From Aedes albopictus (lineage: Eukaryota; Arthropoda; Insecta; Diptera; Culicidae), in NCBI RefSeq assembly GCF_035046485.1, contig NC_085137.1, positions 315,033,164 to 315,097,163 of the forward strand: DNA of 64,000 bases, in the 5' to 3' direction. Positions 21,648 through 32,679 of the stretch are shown here, piece after piece (the stretch's first letter is position 1; every line of letters starts with the position of its first letter). The position numbers and the translations under genes are program-made. Under the pieces are notes generated by a model. It was not told the origin of the DNA. It saw only the letters and a list, made by a program, of their open reading frames with translations, and made no database searches.

Positions 21648-23491
21648 TAACAAAACAACAAAAATTAAGAAATATCATGGAATAAGAAGTCAGCCTAGTA
21701 TGCATTAAAATTTCTTTATTTTATTTTTTCTCGAAAAATCCCAAATATAAAAGGATTTCAACACATTGCCACCAGCGTACTCCTTGTTTCCTACCATCCT
21801 GGACGTTCCAAAAGGCGCACAAACCCTTATTCAATTGTTCCAATCGAAAACATTGTCCCAATCACATAAATTTGTGTTATGTTCATGCCTGGTAATACAT
21901 AAATCAACTAATTCATTAATTGCCGTTCACTTGCCTGGGAGATGCCTATCGTAAAATTAGTTCGGGAATGGCACGCAACGAACAGAAACCACGCCGCTTC
22001 GAAGACCGCGCCATCGCCATCGTTACACACATATTGAAGCCTGATCCTCCACAGAATCGCTCACACCCTAAAGCGTCCTCTAGCGTGTTTGGAGGCTTTT
22101 TATGTTTCAATTTGAAGAGAAATTCCATAGTCCGGGGGAGAGCGGTATCATGGGGACGCTTCGCTTAGAAAAGATCGTGTTGATATGAAATGTGATAGCC
22201 ATTAGCGGAACTCGAAGCGTTTTGCATATTTGTGAATAAATTTAGATCGCGCCTAACACCACGCACGCGGTAGCACTTTAAGTCTATTAAAGTTCATGAT
22301 TTATATACTTGCAGGCTGTTTTGATAGTTCAATTACACTCACAACCGAAATTTCTCTTAATACATCTTGACATTTTGCGAAGAGGACCCAAAGTAAAATT
22401 GTCTCAATTTCATGCCAAATTGATTCTACCGCAAATTTGTCGGTCGGAAAAAATAATTTAACCTTATGCTTTGCTGAGTCAGCAGACCTATCGTGTGTGA
22501 TCACTTATGGGTGCAGTACCCCGCTAGAAACAAATTGCTCACAAAACCACAAATGCCACGTTCATCAAAAAAAAAATCACTCAAGTCTTTAAAAAGAGCA
22601 ACAACGCCTCCACCCACCACCCCCAACCACGATGACACACGAAGGATGAATGGCGCCCGTTCGTAGTGAAACCTTTATCTCGTGAGTTGACGTTTGGACT
22701 TTGAAAGGGAGATCACTGACGGACGGTAGGTGTGTAGTGTACCCATATCAATGTCACGTTACGCATGGTACAGTCCGGAACCGACGACGTTTGTACACAT
22801 GCCGCCGACGAGAGTATAAAGTTACTTGGCAGTTGATGCTCATGCAATTACCAGAACAACTTGTTGCCGAAACTGTATGTAATTCACATTTTTTATCTTA
22901 TTCAAATGGTCTTTCACTGATCGGCGTTTTAAATCAAGATAATCGTGTGTAACTTTTAAATGATTAATTTCAAAGCGAATAATAATACAATAATGTAAAA
23001 AGGGTATTTGGCTTTTGGTTCCCTTATTAGGCATATGGCTCCCATTTTCATCCTACTAAAAACAAAGGATTGAAGCGCTTATTTTCGGATACGATGAATT
23101 TGGGAGTGTGAGATTACTGATGGCACTCGTACCCTACTTACTATTTTTTGTGAAAAAATAAAGAGTCTAAAAGGTGGCTTTTACTAGATTTTCAAAAAAA
23201 ATGGTTTTGATTTTTAACGACAGTTTCATTCCTGTTGATGAGTTTTTTGAGATTCAATGCACTAATTCCCGTCACAACAGACGGAAAATAGCCAATCATT
23301 ACAGATATTCCAACTTGCTTTTGTCATTTCCTCATTAGATGAAGGCAAAAAGATAAAAACTATTGATAATCAACCTCTTCAGCACTGGAAATCGAATAAT
23401 AACACTAAATTTCACGTTTCAATTTCACTCCACTTATGAGTTTGCGTTTTGCGACGAAGGCAACCGCACCATAGCAGCAGCTAGCCGAGTT
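21648..23491. other. No gene called; mostly unique
   Basis: Short frames (21766-21954, 21920-22168, 22701-22952) lack domains, splice support or repeat signatures. A C-rich stretch lies near 22605-22625. Confidence 0.35.
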
Positions 23492-23800
23492 GTTCTCGGC
23501 TGTTCAATTTTCACTTCGCCAGATTCAGTTGTTGAACCAAACTTCAATTCACACTCCACCAAAGCTCTGTGGCACTTCAAAGTTGGACTTGACTACTGCA
23601 GAATGCAACAAAGCTCAATTAATTAAAAAAATCACTTTTTCCCATCAGTAAAATGTAAACAACAAGTTTTCTTCGTCTAGGGAGGATGCAAGCAAATGTG
23701 TGCGCAGATGCATACCAAACATCGCATTTCACCACCACAGAGAAAGATTTCTTCATTGCACTATGATGGCGTATTACGATCTGGTTGGTAAAAATATGTG
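23492..23800 (-). repeat. Dispersed repeat, inverted partner of 16497-16770
   Basis: The reverse complement of 16497-16770 with moderate divergence and a ~35-bp extra segment near 23600. The 87-codon frame overlapping its left part is incidental. Confidence 0.75.
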
Positions 23801-25289
23801 TTACGGGAACAAGGGGTCATTGCCGATATCTAGCTCACAACTCAGGGTTTATGTGAATCAGCTGTAAGCTTTATTTCATATTAGGCCGGAACAAATCTCA
23901 TTTTCTTCTTTTGTCACTTTGCTCGTTGACTCGTCAAGGGGGGGATGATAAATAATAAACGTATTTGATGAAAAATTACTCAAACAATTAGGCAAAATTG
24001 TCAAACTCATCGGATTTATTAAGAAATTTTCTCGACGACTCTAATTTCACTTATTTTTTTTTAAATTTCCTAAAAAATTTATTTGTGTCCCCCCTCAAAA
24101 TGTCGAATTACGACAAAAAATTTCCGAGGGGGGGTGACATTAGAGAAAATCGAAATTTGTGTCAGCCTTAGATTAGGGTTTACAAAGTTTACATATAACT
24201 TACAAAAATCAGTTTCGGATAGTATTTTCTGGTTACGTGTTACGACACGAACAAGGCGTTTTAATTCATCTTCTGTGATTTTAGGTTAGATTAGGAACTG
24301 TAAAGTAGCACTATCCATTTTAGAATCTGTGATTTCAAACTGTGATAATTACACTTAGATTAAGTGGTATAAATTCAATTTTAGCACATTTGAAGTTTAA
24401 GCATTCTTATTAGAATTGATTGTTAATGCACTAATTTCACGTGACGATTACGCTGCATCATCGTATATACTTGTATGACAGTATGACATCTCTCTTATCT
24501 CTTCCATCTGTCGTATCATCTCATTTCACACCGATCGATTTAAGCGACAGTGACATTCAGTTGCGGAGCAGTGTTGCCAGCAACAATATGTAATAAAATA
24601 TATTGGTTGTTATTCCAAAGCAACATCCATCTCAATTTAAAAGCTGTCTGCTCAAAAATACTTGGATTGCAAAGAGTTTGATTGAGTTTTAAAATGAACA
24701 CCAACGGACATATCATAATTTTTGACCATCATATGTACCACAGTGTCACGTAGAAGCACGTAGAAGTATGCCGGGAATTATATTCGGGTTCCGACCAAAA
24801 TAGACGTGAGCTAGACGGAAACAGAATTCGTGGAACAATTATGCAATCTTATTATTTTAGAGAATTTTTGAAACTCCGGTATAGTAATAGCCTACTTTTC
24901 TTCACTAAATCAAAGAGTTGCATTGTGGCTCATAATGCACCTCATTTCGGTTGCATTATGAATCATAATGCGATTGTTTGATTGGAAACCAGAGTACTAC
25001 TTACTTATCTATTTATTTATTTATTTATTTATTTGCGAACAAAAGCACTGTTTTAGTCTGAATTTGGATCAGAGTGTAAAAAATTCGAAGATTGAAAGTG
25101 AAGATTGACTTTCTCATTTTTTCATTCGTGTTTTGCCACATTCGTTCTATTTTTTCATTCAATTCTCTGTCACGAATATTTGTTCGCAAGTCGTAAAATG
25201 TCCAATTTCTATTAACAGACGCACAATTCGACTTAATGGACAAATAGAGCAGATAATTAGGGCAAAAGGTTATTGCAACCATAACAAAT
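23801..25289. other. No gene; small palindromic remnant and a simple repeat
   Basis: A short imperfect palindrome at about 24077-24141 (GTGTCCCCCCTC on the left, GAGGGGGGGTGACA on the right) may be a MITE remnant. An (ATTT)n run lies near 25010-25034. CATAATGCA words at 24930-24975 recall the repeat at 40305-40610. Confidence 0.45.
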
Positions 25290-25590
25290 TTGAAATGTTT
25301 CATAGAAAATCAAAAAGCGCTCCATAAGGAATGAACATATGTTCCATGAAAATGTGCAATGTTACCCATAAATAATTGAAAACGATCCATACATTATAAA
25401 TAATGTACCGGTAAAACATAAAATTTTCTCATAAAAAGTGAAATTTTGAACCAATAAATAATACTGAAATGCTCCATAATAAAAAGCAAATGCTCTATAG
25501 AAAAATGCAAACGCTCCATAAAAAATTAAAATTGTACCCATAGAAAATTGAATATTGCCCCATAGAAAAATTAAATTGCACCATATTGTT
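25290..25590. repeat. Degenerate tandem repeat, ~30-bp units
   Basis: Units near GCTCCATAGAAAAATGCAAA with many substitutions recur about nine times, clearest at 25470-25590. AT-rich and non-coding. Confidence 0.7.
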
Positions 25591-25888
25591 CCCTAAAGAC
25601 TTTTTGATTCTTGCTAGGAAAATCCTGACAGCAAAATTCTAGCGAGAATGCCGAAGAAGGCCCTTTCGGAATTCCTGGAGAACTCGGTAAACCTGCAGAC
25701 GTTACTTCTGGCAAAGAGATTTTTACGTTTGAAAAAAAATGTGTCAGTCTGGGTGTGAATTCTGGTGACGTTCTTTGTGGAACTCAATATAATTGCTACA
25801 GTATCCTTTAAATTTGATCCCTTTGGCATTAGTCAAGGAAAAAAATCTTGAAAAATGCCTGACAGAATTCACAACGAAATTGTACTTA

Positions 25889-26043
25889 GGGGGCATCCAT
25901 TTAGTACGTCACGCAAAATTTGAGAATTTTTGACCCCCCCTCCCCCCTTCGTACGGGTTTTTCGTATAAAAATACATTGCTTGTCACACTTTCCGAAACC
26001 CCCCCTCCCCCCTATGAGCGTGACGTACTTTATGGATGCCCCC
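25889..26043. mobile_element. MITE with GGGGGCATCCA ends
   Basis: The left end is GGGGGCATCCATTTAGTACG; the reverse-complemented right end is GGGGGCATCCATAAAGTACG. Each is followed by TCACGC. TTA flanks it at 25886-25888 and 26044-26046, as expected of a PIF/Harbinger-type 3-bp target. C-rich runs lie inside both arms. Related elements are at 40844-40990 and 62144-62296. Confidence 0.82.
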
Positions 26044-26322
26044 TTATCCCATATGTAGTTTTGGAGGAGCTTTAGGCTAAATTTAAATAAAAAATTGGAA
26101 TAGTGAGTGAGTAACACAGGAAATTATAGCGAATATTCCAAAAAAAAGCTACTTCTGAAAGACTCTCTGATGGAATCCTCTAAGACATTTTTAACAGGAA
26201 ATATTATGCAAACATGTCGCGCATTTCAATAATATATTTCCATTTCCTTGTTATAGAAAGGACCTTTTCAACAGATTTCCGTTATGTATCAATTTTTCGA
26301 ACCATCTAAGCATAATATCCCC

Positions 26323-26421
26323 TCCGAATGAGTGTACTCAGTTTTTGTACGTTTTAATTCCGCCCTCTGATATAAGAGGGTAAAATTAAAAGGTACAAAA
26401 CTGATTACACTCATTCAAAGA
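26323..26421. mobile_element. Short palindromic MITE, ~99 bp
   Basis: The ends TCCGAATGAGTGTACTCAG and CTGATTACACTCATTCAAAG are inverted, and the centre is CCCTCTGATATAAGAGGG. A longer relative is at 49618-49832. Confidence 0.8.
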
Positions 26422-26499
26422 CATCCATGCACAATTTTGTGTAAGAAAGCTAAAATAACGTCGGTGATTGTAGAGTTAGTTAATTTTTTTCATCATAAT

Positions 26500-28060
26500 T
26501 TTTGTAGAATTTTTATTCCAGAAATTCATCCAACTATTCTAGCAGACAATTCTCCAGAGGTCCCAGCTGGAGTTTCTCCATGTCTCTCTCTCTCTTCTTG
26601 GCGTAACGTCCTCACTGGGACAAAGCCTGTTTCTCAGCTTAGTGTTCTATGAGCACTTCCACAGTTATTAACTGAGAGCTTCCTCTGCCAATGACCATTT
26701 TGCATGCGTATATCGTGTGGCAGGCACGAAGATACTCTATGCCCAAGGAAGTCAAGGAAATTTCCTTTACGAAAAGATCCTGGACCGACCGGGAATCGAA
26801 CCCGTCACCCTCAGCATGGTCATGCTGAATACCCGTGCGTTTACCGCCTCGGCTATATGGGCCCTTTCATGTATTCTCCCTAAAATTCTTCTATGGATTT
26901 CTTCGGAAATTATATTTAGACTTTTTCTTTAGGATTGCTCCAAGCATTCCTCAAGAAATTTTTCATGAGATTTTTCTAGAAATTCCTCCAGGGACTTTTT
27001 CAGGAGTTTCTCCTGGTTTTTCCCCAGGGATTTATACAAAAACTCTTTTTCGGAATCCGTCAAAAATTTATTGAGTGAATTTTTCGAAACTTTCTTCACA
27101 GATTCTTTCAGAAATTTCTTTTGGGATTGCTCCAAGAGTTTTTTTATGATTGCCCTAAAAACTTCCCAAGAGATTCCTCTAATGAATATTCCAGGGATAT
27201 CTTCAGAAGCTCCTCCAGCGATTTTGTTTTTGGAAATCTATCTCGGAATTCCTTCTGAAATTTATGCAGCAACTCCACCAGAAGTTTCATACGGATTTTT
27301 TTAATATTCCTCCAGGGATACCTTCATGAATTCGTCTAGGAATTTTCTAGGGAAGGAATCCACTCAGAAATTCCTTCAGAAATTCCTCCTGGAATTATTC
27401 CTTGAAATTTCTCCAGGGAACCATTCAGAAACTTCTCAAGAAATTCTTGCAAGAATTCAGAAAATCTTACAGAAACTTCAGCAGAGCAGTTCCTTCAGAA
27501 TGTTTGTTTCTGCCATTTCTATACGGATTCCTGAAATTGAAAAAAACTCCTGAGTTATTATTTACAGGAACTCCTCAAGAGAGTCCTCTAGAAATTTAAT
27601 TGGGGATTCTTCCAGTATTCTTTTCAAAAGGTATCTCAGGTATTACAACCACGGCATTCTTTCAGAAATTCTTCAAGGGATTCCTTCTAAAAGTTCTCCA
27701 AAGATTCTATTTCTTCAAGGACTTTTCCAGGGACTGTTTCAGAAATTTCTTCAGATATTCCAGGGATTACATCAGAAGCTCTTCCAATGATTCTTTAAGG
27801 AATTTCTTCAGGAGTTCTATTAGGAATTTATTCAGGCTTGATTGCAGGTATTCTCCAGATTTTTCTCCATTTATTCTCAAAGAAATTCTTCTAAGATTTC
27901 CTGTAGGTATTCCTTCAGAAATTCATCCTGAGCAGCAACATTTCTTCAGGGATCCTTTCCGCAATTTCAACAGGGATCCATCAGAAATTCTTCGGAAGTG
28001 TTTCAATGGGTTTCATTATAATTTTTTTCGAAAATTTTCAACGTATTCTTCTAGAAAATG
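26500..28060. repeat. Degenerate TTCCTCCAGGAATT minisatellite, interrupted by a SINE
   Basis: Long run of diverged units such as ATTCCTCCAGGGA and GAAATTTCTTCAG. It resumes on both sides of the Feilai SINE at 26590-26864, so the SINE is younger. Frames up to 153 codons arise from the repeat. Confidence 0.75.
26590..26864 (-). mobile_element. Feilai-type tRNA-derived SINE, copy 1
   Basis: The minus strand starts with a tRNA-like head: GGGCCCATATAGCCGAGGCG, then the B box GACGGGTTCGATTCCCGG, then a tRNA-unrelated body. About 97% identical by eye to 49270-49547. The match to Aedes Feilai is from recognition of the sequence. Confidence 0.88.
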
Positions 28061-28395
28061 ACTTTGTTGTAGACCAAGTTTTGTTATTATTCGACTATTT
28101 AAAATGTACAAATATGTGATGAACTATAACACAACAATAAAAAGTTTTCAAATTCACTGCATGATTCATTGTTATTAAGTTGTTATAGAATCTAACAAAA
28201 CATGTTATTAAAGTGGTCTTCCAGGAACATTTTTTAGTTATGATTTTTGTTATTTTGCCGCCTATGACAGACAAGTTTATAACATAATAAGATATGTTTA
28301 ATAACATAAAAATACTGATTCCATTATACAGTTATTATATCAAAATAACATATTTTATTATGCTGTTGTTATTTTCTTCTGCTCGGGAGATTCAT
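28061..28395. other. AT-rich segment, possible MITE
   Basis: Many AACATAATAA/TTATTATG words on both strands. The right end TCTTCTGCTCGGGA resembles the terminus of the MITEs at 39486-39682 and 51196-51560, but a matching left end was not found. Confidence 0.35.
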
Positions 28396-28540
28396 CCGGG
28401 GATACTTTAGGAATTTCTCCAGCAGTTCACCTAGAAATTCCTCTAGAGAGATCTCCAGGACTTCTTTCCGACATTTCCCTAGGGTTTTCTACAGAAAATT
28501 ATCTATGGTTTCCTTCATAAATTTCTTTCACAATGATACT
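28396..28540. repeat. Degenerate GGAATTCC minisatellite
   Basis: Continues the 26500-28060 tract beyond the AT-rich segment. Confidence 0.55.
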
Positions 28541-28620
28541 CTGCCCTAGGATCGAAACCATTACCCTCAGCATGCTCTTGCTGAAACCCGTGTGTTTACC
28601 GTTTCGGCCATATGGGCCTA
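28541..28620 (-). mobile_element. Feilai SINE head, partial and diverged
   Basis: Aligns with the tRNA-like head of the Feilai copies: ACCCTCAGCATG, CCCGTGTGTTTACCG and CATATGGGCC. The body is missing. The B box is damaged (GATCGAAACC on the plus strand). Confidence 0.75.
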
Positions 28621-28839
28621 ATTTAACGTTCTACATCCCGTCATCATTTTGGGAAGCCCCCTCACTTAAAGTTACATTGAATCATGATGTGCATTTTTTT
28701 ATCCAAAGATAAAACATGTATACTTTAGTCATCAATACAACTTCTCGACCATCCGTGATGCGTCAGATTCCGTTTTACAATTTCTAGATATCAACGAGTG
28801 ATGCATTTCGCCGAATGAGTACACAATCAGTCTACCAAC

Positions 28840-29319
28840 TAGAGATGGTCGGGCTTCGGGTTTTCAGACCCGAAACCCGACCCGAACCCGAACCCGACGG
28901 GTACGGGTCGGGTTCGGGTTTGAAAATTCAAAATAAAATCGGGTTCGGGTCGGGTCCGGGTTTTAAAAATTCCAAAACTTTCGGGTTCGGATCGGGTCGG
29001 GTTTGAATAACGCCGGGTTCAAGTCGGGTTTTGGTACCAGTGTAGATAATTTGGTACAAAAAAATGCTTGATTTATCATGCACGATACATTTGATAATTA
29101 TTTTTGAACTCGGGTTTTGGTCGGGTTTCTTGAGAAATATTTTTTTCGGGTTCGGGTCGGGTTCGGGCTTAACCGCCGGAATTTTTTCGGGTTCGGGTCG
29201 GGTCCGGGTTTGACGAATTTTTTTTCTCGGGTTCGGGTCGGGTACGGGTTTTGAAATTTGAAATTTTTCGGGTACGGGTCGGGTTCGGGTCTGTAAAATC
29301 TGAAACCCGACCATCTCTA
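28840..29319. mobile_element. hAT-like MITE, 480 bp, with CGGGTTCGGGT interior
   Basis: TAGAGATGGTCGGG at the left is mirrored at the right by CCCGACCATCTCTA. The 8-bp CTACCAAC at 28832-28839 is repeated exactly at 29320-29327, the target-duplication length of hAT transposases. The interior is a GC-rich array of GGGTTCGGGTCGGGT-type units in both orientations, with an AT-rich middle. No transposase. Confidence 0.92.
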
Positions 29320-29338
29320 CTACCAACCAGTCAGCAAA

Positions 29339-29457
29339 CTATAGGGCACTGCATGAGAGTCTCTCCTTCTCTTTCACTCTTACAGAAATTTTGTAAACAA
29401 CAAGGCCAAGAAACGTCAAATTCCCATATAAAATCAAAACAATGCAGTGCCCTATAG
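29339..29457. mobile_element. Small MITE with CTATAGGGCACTGCAT ends
   Basis: A 16-bp perfect inverted repeat at 29339-29354 and 29442-29457. The body is unique and AT-moderate. The TA at each end suggests a TA target, though TATA makes the exact border ambiguous. Confidence 0.8.
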
Positions 29458-30780
29458 GTGAGTAAACAAATCATGCACTCGTCGGCGGTCGCTCAAACTC
29501 AAATTCAGCAGCAGCATGCCCCTTTCGCTGTCGTCTTCGGTTTGCGTTTGGTCAACCGTGGCGTGGGCCTTGGATTGTCTCACAACTGACTAGTAAGCAG
29601 ATTGCGAATGGTCGGGTTCGTCCGGCTTTTCGTGAATACCCAGGTAGGTACACAGTCAGCTCAGTTTGTGTATGAAATGAAATGGAAAAGATAAATATTT
29701 TCCTGTTTGCCCGTCGGTTTCTGCGCTGCTGTCATTTCCTTGAGATACCGATTGAAAGAAGCAGTAGTTAGGTTTGTAAAGAACTGGGACTGGGGATTGC
29801 ACCTAATTATTATCTTTATCTTGAGTTTTACATATTCTGTAAAACTTTATTCTATTAATCGGTATATATTAGACGGGCAACGTGAGTGGAACATATTAGT
29901 AGAGGATTAGATGCACTTCATTAAAGAAGAAGAACAAACAAATCCGCGTTGCAACGATATCAGGATGAAATTCAATTCGCCAGTTATAGGTTGAAAAAAA
30001 ATTGATCATTGTGGCCTAACTTAACACAGGCACTTACCGGGGAACCGGTCGCGGCTTGCGCTCGAACAGTGAGTAGGAATCACAAAACCCATGTGATGAA
30101 ATGGTCATTTATCTATCTCACGTTGCCGGCGATATCACACTTCACGCGGTGCTTGACTAATCAATGTGACGCGCACTGACGAGGCGCGAAATCAATGTGA
30201 GCTGCTGACCGGGTCGCTTCACCCTGTGACAGTCAGTGCTACCGTAATAGATCAATATCGAGTTTCGAGTGGCGATGTTGACATGAGCTGGTGTCGATGA
30301 ATGGCGGTCTTTCGTTTGAATGAATAGTCCTGAATCCAGTCATGAATAAACTTAACAAATCCTCTAGAAATCTTATATGAACTTCTGAATACATTAACTT
30401 GGACTGAAAACATCCAACTAATGTGTTTACCACACCTTCAATATTTTACTAAAATCAGAGAAAGAATGCGCATTTTAGAATCTGCACACTGCCAACCGGC
30501 TGCCGATAAAAACGGTTTGACTTCGAAAAAAGGGTAAAACTCTAACAGAAGCAATTGTAGCTTATTTATCGTATTTTGTGGGAAAACATAAAATTTACGG
30601 TTTTTATTTTTCTAGATGAAATACTGATCTGATTTCTTTTAGCCTTCTTCGTGCATAAGCTGACGCTCACCGCGCTGACGTAGGGCACCCTCAGTATGCC
30701 GTCTGGATCATAATAACCCCAATGCACGACTAGGGTATACTAGGGCAGTATAGAATCGTTAACCGTGGCTTGAAAATTAT
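29458..30780. other. No gene called; mostly unique
   Basis: No tandem or inverted repeats found. The 67- and 64-codon frames lack motifs. Confidence 0.4.
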
Positions 30781-30784
30781 AATA

Positions 30785-31010
30785 TGTTTTGGAAGCCGTA
30801 AAAAACGGAATTGTTTTCTTTGACATACTATGTTAAAACATTTCAACATGAACTGAAAATTTTACTAGAAAACAAATCCTTTGAGTTCAATTATGCAGTT
30901 TACTAAGTATAATATTCAATTGTTTTCTGTCTTCTTTTGGCACATCTTGGTTGGACAGACCAAATTTTACATTGTTTCATAGACGCCCACAAAAGTTTTC
31001 ACCACAGCTT
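30785..31010 (+). repeat. Dispersed repeat, partner at 61430-61672
   Basis: AAAACGGAATTGTTTTCTTT and the downstream segment with TCTTCTTTTGGCACATCTTGG and AAGTTTTCACCAC align with 61430-61672 with gaps. Possibly two old copies of one DNA transposon. Confidence 0.55.
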
Positions 31011-31139
31011 TGTGAATTCAGAACAGAAGTTCATATATCTTTTTTTTTTTTTTCGTTGAACGCAAGAGTGACGCGTATTACAGTTTTACTACCCTGAGGC
31101 ATCGCTCGAACGTCAAATAAATTTGTGCAAAATTCTATT

Positions 31140-32215
31140 CCTGCAAGGGTATCTTCTGAGATTCCTTCACGGATTCCGAAGGAAGTTCCGTTTGGGATAC
31201 TTTATTCAAGTTTATTTCTATGCATTCACATGAAACTTCTCCAAAACTACTTTTAGGTTTCCTAAAAAGTTCCTTCTGGTTTTCTTTTAGGTTTTCCCGT
31301 ACTATTCGATGGGAATTTTACTAAGAAAGAGTTTCAGACTCTAAGAAAATTATTTTAGCTTTATATCATCCTCTCAAAATTCCTCCTAAGGTGGCTTATT
31401 TGAGATTAACCAAGATGTTGTTTCCGATATCCCAACAGGAGATCCTTCCATTCTTCAATATTTTCTAAGGCAGTTCTTGCAAGATTATTTTCTGACATCC
31501 CTCTAGAAATTCTTTCTCCAGAAGTTCCTTGGGTGTTTCCTCAGAATTTCTTTAGAAAATATCTCTTATTTTATCAAGAGTTCTGGTATGTTTCCAGAAA
31601 ATCCTTCTGAAACTCATCTAAAAATTTCACCAAGAGTTCTCTGTAGGATTTCTGCAAGAATTTTTCTAGTACTCCAGCAACAGGAGTTCCATCTGGAACT
31701 TCGATATTGAATGCTGCGAAGAGATTTTGCAAGATTCTTTCTTTATTCGTATTTGGAATTTCTACAGAATTTCTTACTGCGTTTCCTCCTAGATTTCTTC
31801 TTATTTCTTCTGTTAACCCTCCAGAAGTTTATTCTGGGAGTCCTCCAAAAGTCTGAGAATCCAGGAGAAGTTTTGGAAATTTTCAAGAAATTTCTTTCCG
31901 CAAATATTTCAGCAGTTGCTTCAGAACTACTAGTAGAGCCCTCCTGGTGTTCCTTGAATAATTTTTTTAGGAGATGTTTCTGGGAATCTTCCCGACGTTG
32001 GGACTAAAAACACTCCAAGAATTTTAATGGGAATCCTTCAGAATTCTGGTAGGAATCCTGCTGGATTTCTTTCAAGAAATTCTACAAAATTCTTCAAAAT
32101 TGATTACTTTAGGAGTATCTTCTAGGCATCCTTAGATTCTTCTGGGAATCCTTCATGAGTTCCTGGAGAAATCCCCAAGTCGAATTCTTGGGATTCAAGA
32201 GTCCTATTCCCTAAA
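31140..32215. repeat. Degenerate TTCC/GGAA minisatellite
   Basis: Diverged units of the family seen at 1160 and 26500. The 98-codon frame at 31711 is a by-product. Confidence 0.7.
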
Positions 32216-32679
32216 GGAACTATGTCCTAATAGACTAAACTATAGCAAGGGTAATAGTTTTCGTTTTTTACATCAATGTTTTGTTGCTTTCATTTCCGGT
32301 CCTGAATGACTGTGCAAAACATTGCGCCACTGCCAGAAAACCGTTGAACTGTTGAAGTGATTTGAGATATTTAATGTTAGAACTTTAAACGACAAAATTA
32401 ATTTCAAGCACACCACCCACTTGTATGTACCAAAAACAACACAAAAAGGGACAGTTAGAGCTAGACTAAACGTTTAACCAAAAACGTTAATATTTATGTA
32501 AGTAAAGGTACATTTGTTAAATACCAACAACCAATTACAGTTTCCCCATGACGAAGATACTATCCCCGTGTCGAAAAGTCGGGTAAATAACAAAAGTCGT
32601 TTTTAAAAAGCTTAAGAGTGCGTAGCCGTTAATCAATAGAGTCAACCTTACAGTCGGTGTCCAACAGCAACAAAAACAT
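32216..32679. other. No gene seen
   Basis: AT-rich, no repeat recognised; adjacent to the palindromic host element at 32680. Confidence 0.35.

Noticed and set aside
28840..29319. Telomere-like or CRISPR-like array of CGGGTT units
   Set aside because: Bounded by hAT-type inverted ends and an 8-bp target duplication; units are irregular with no spacers.
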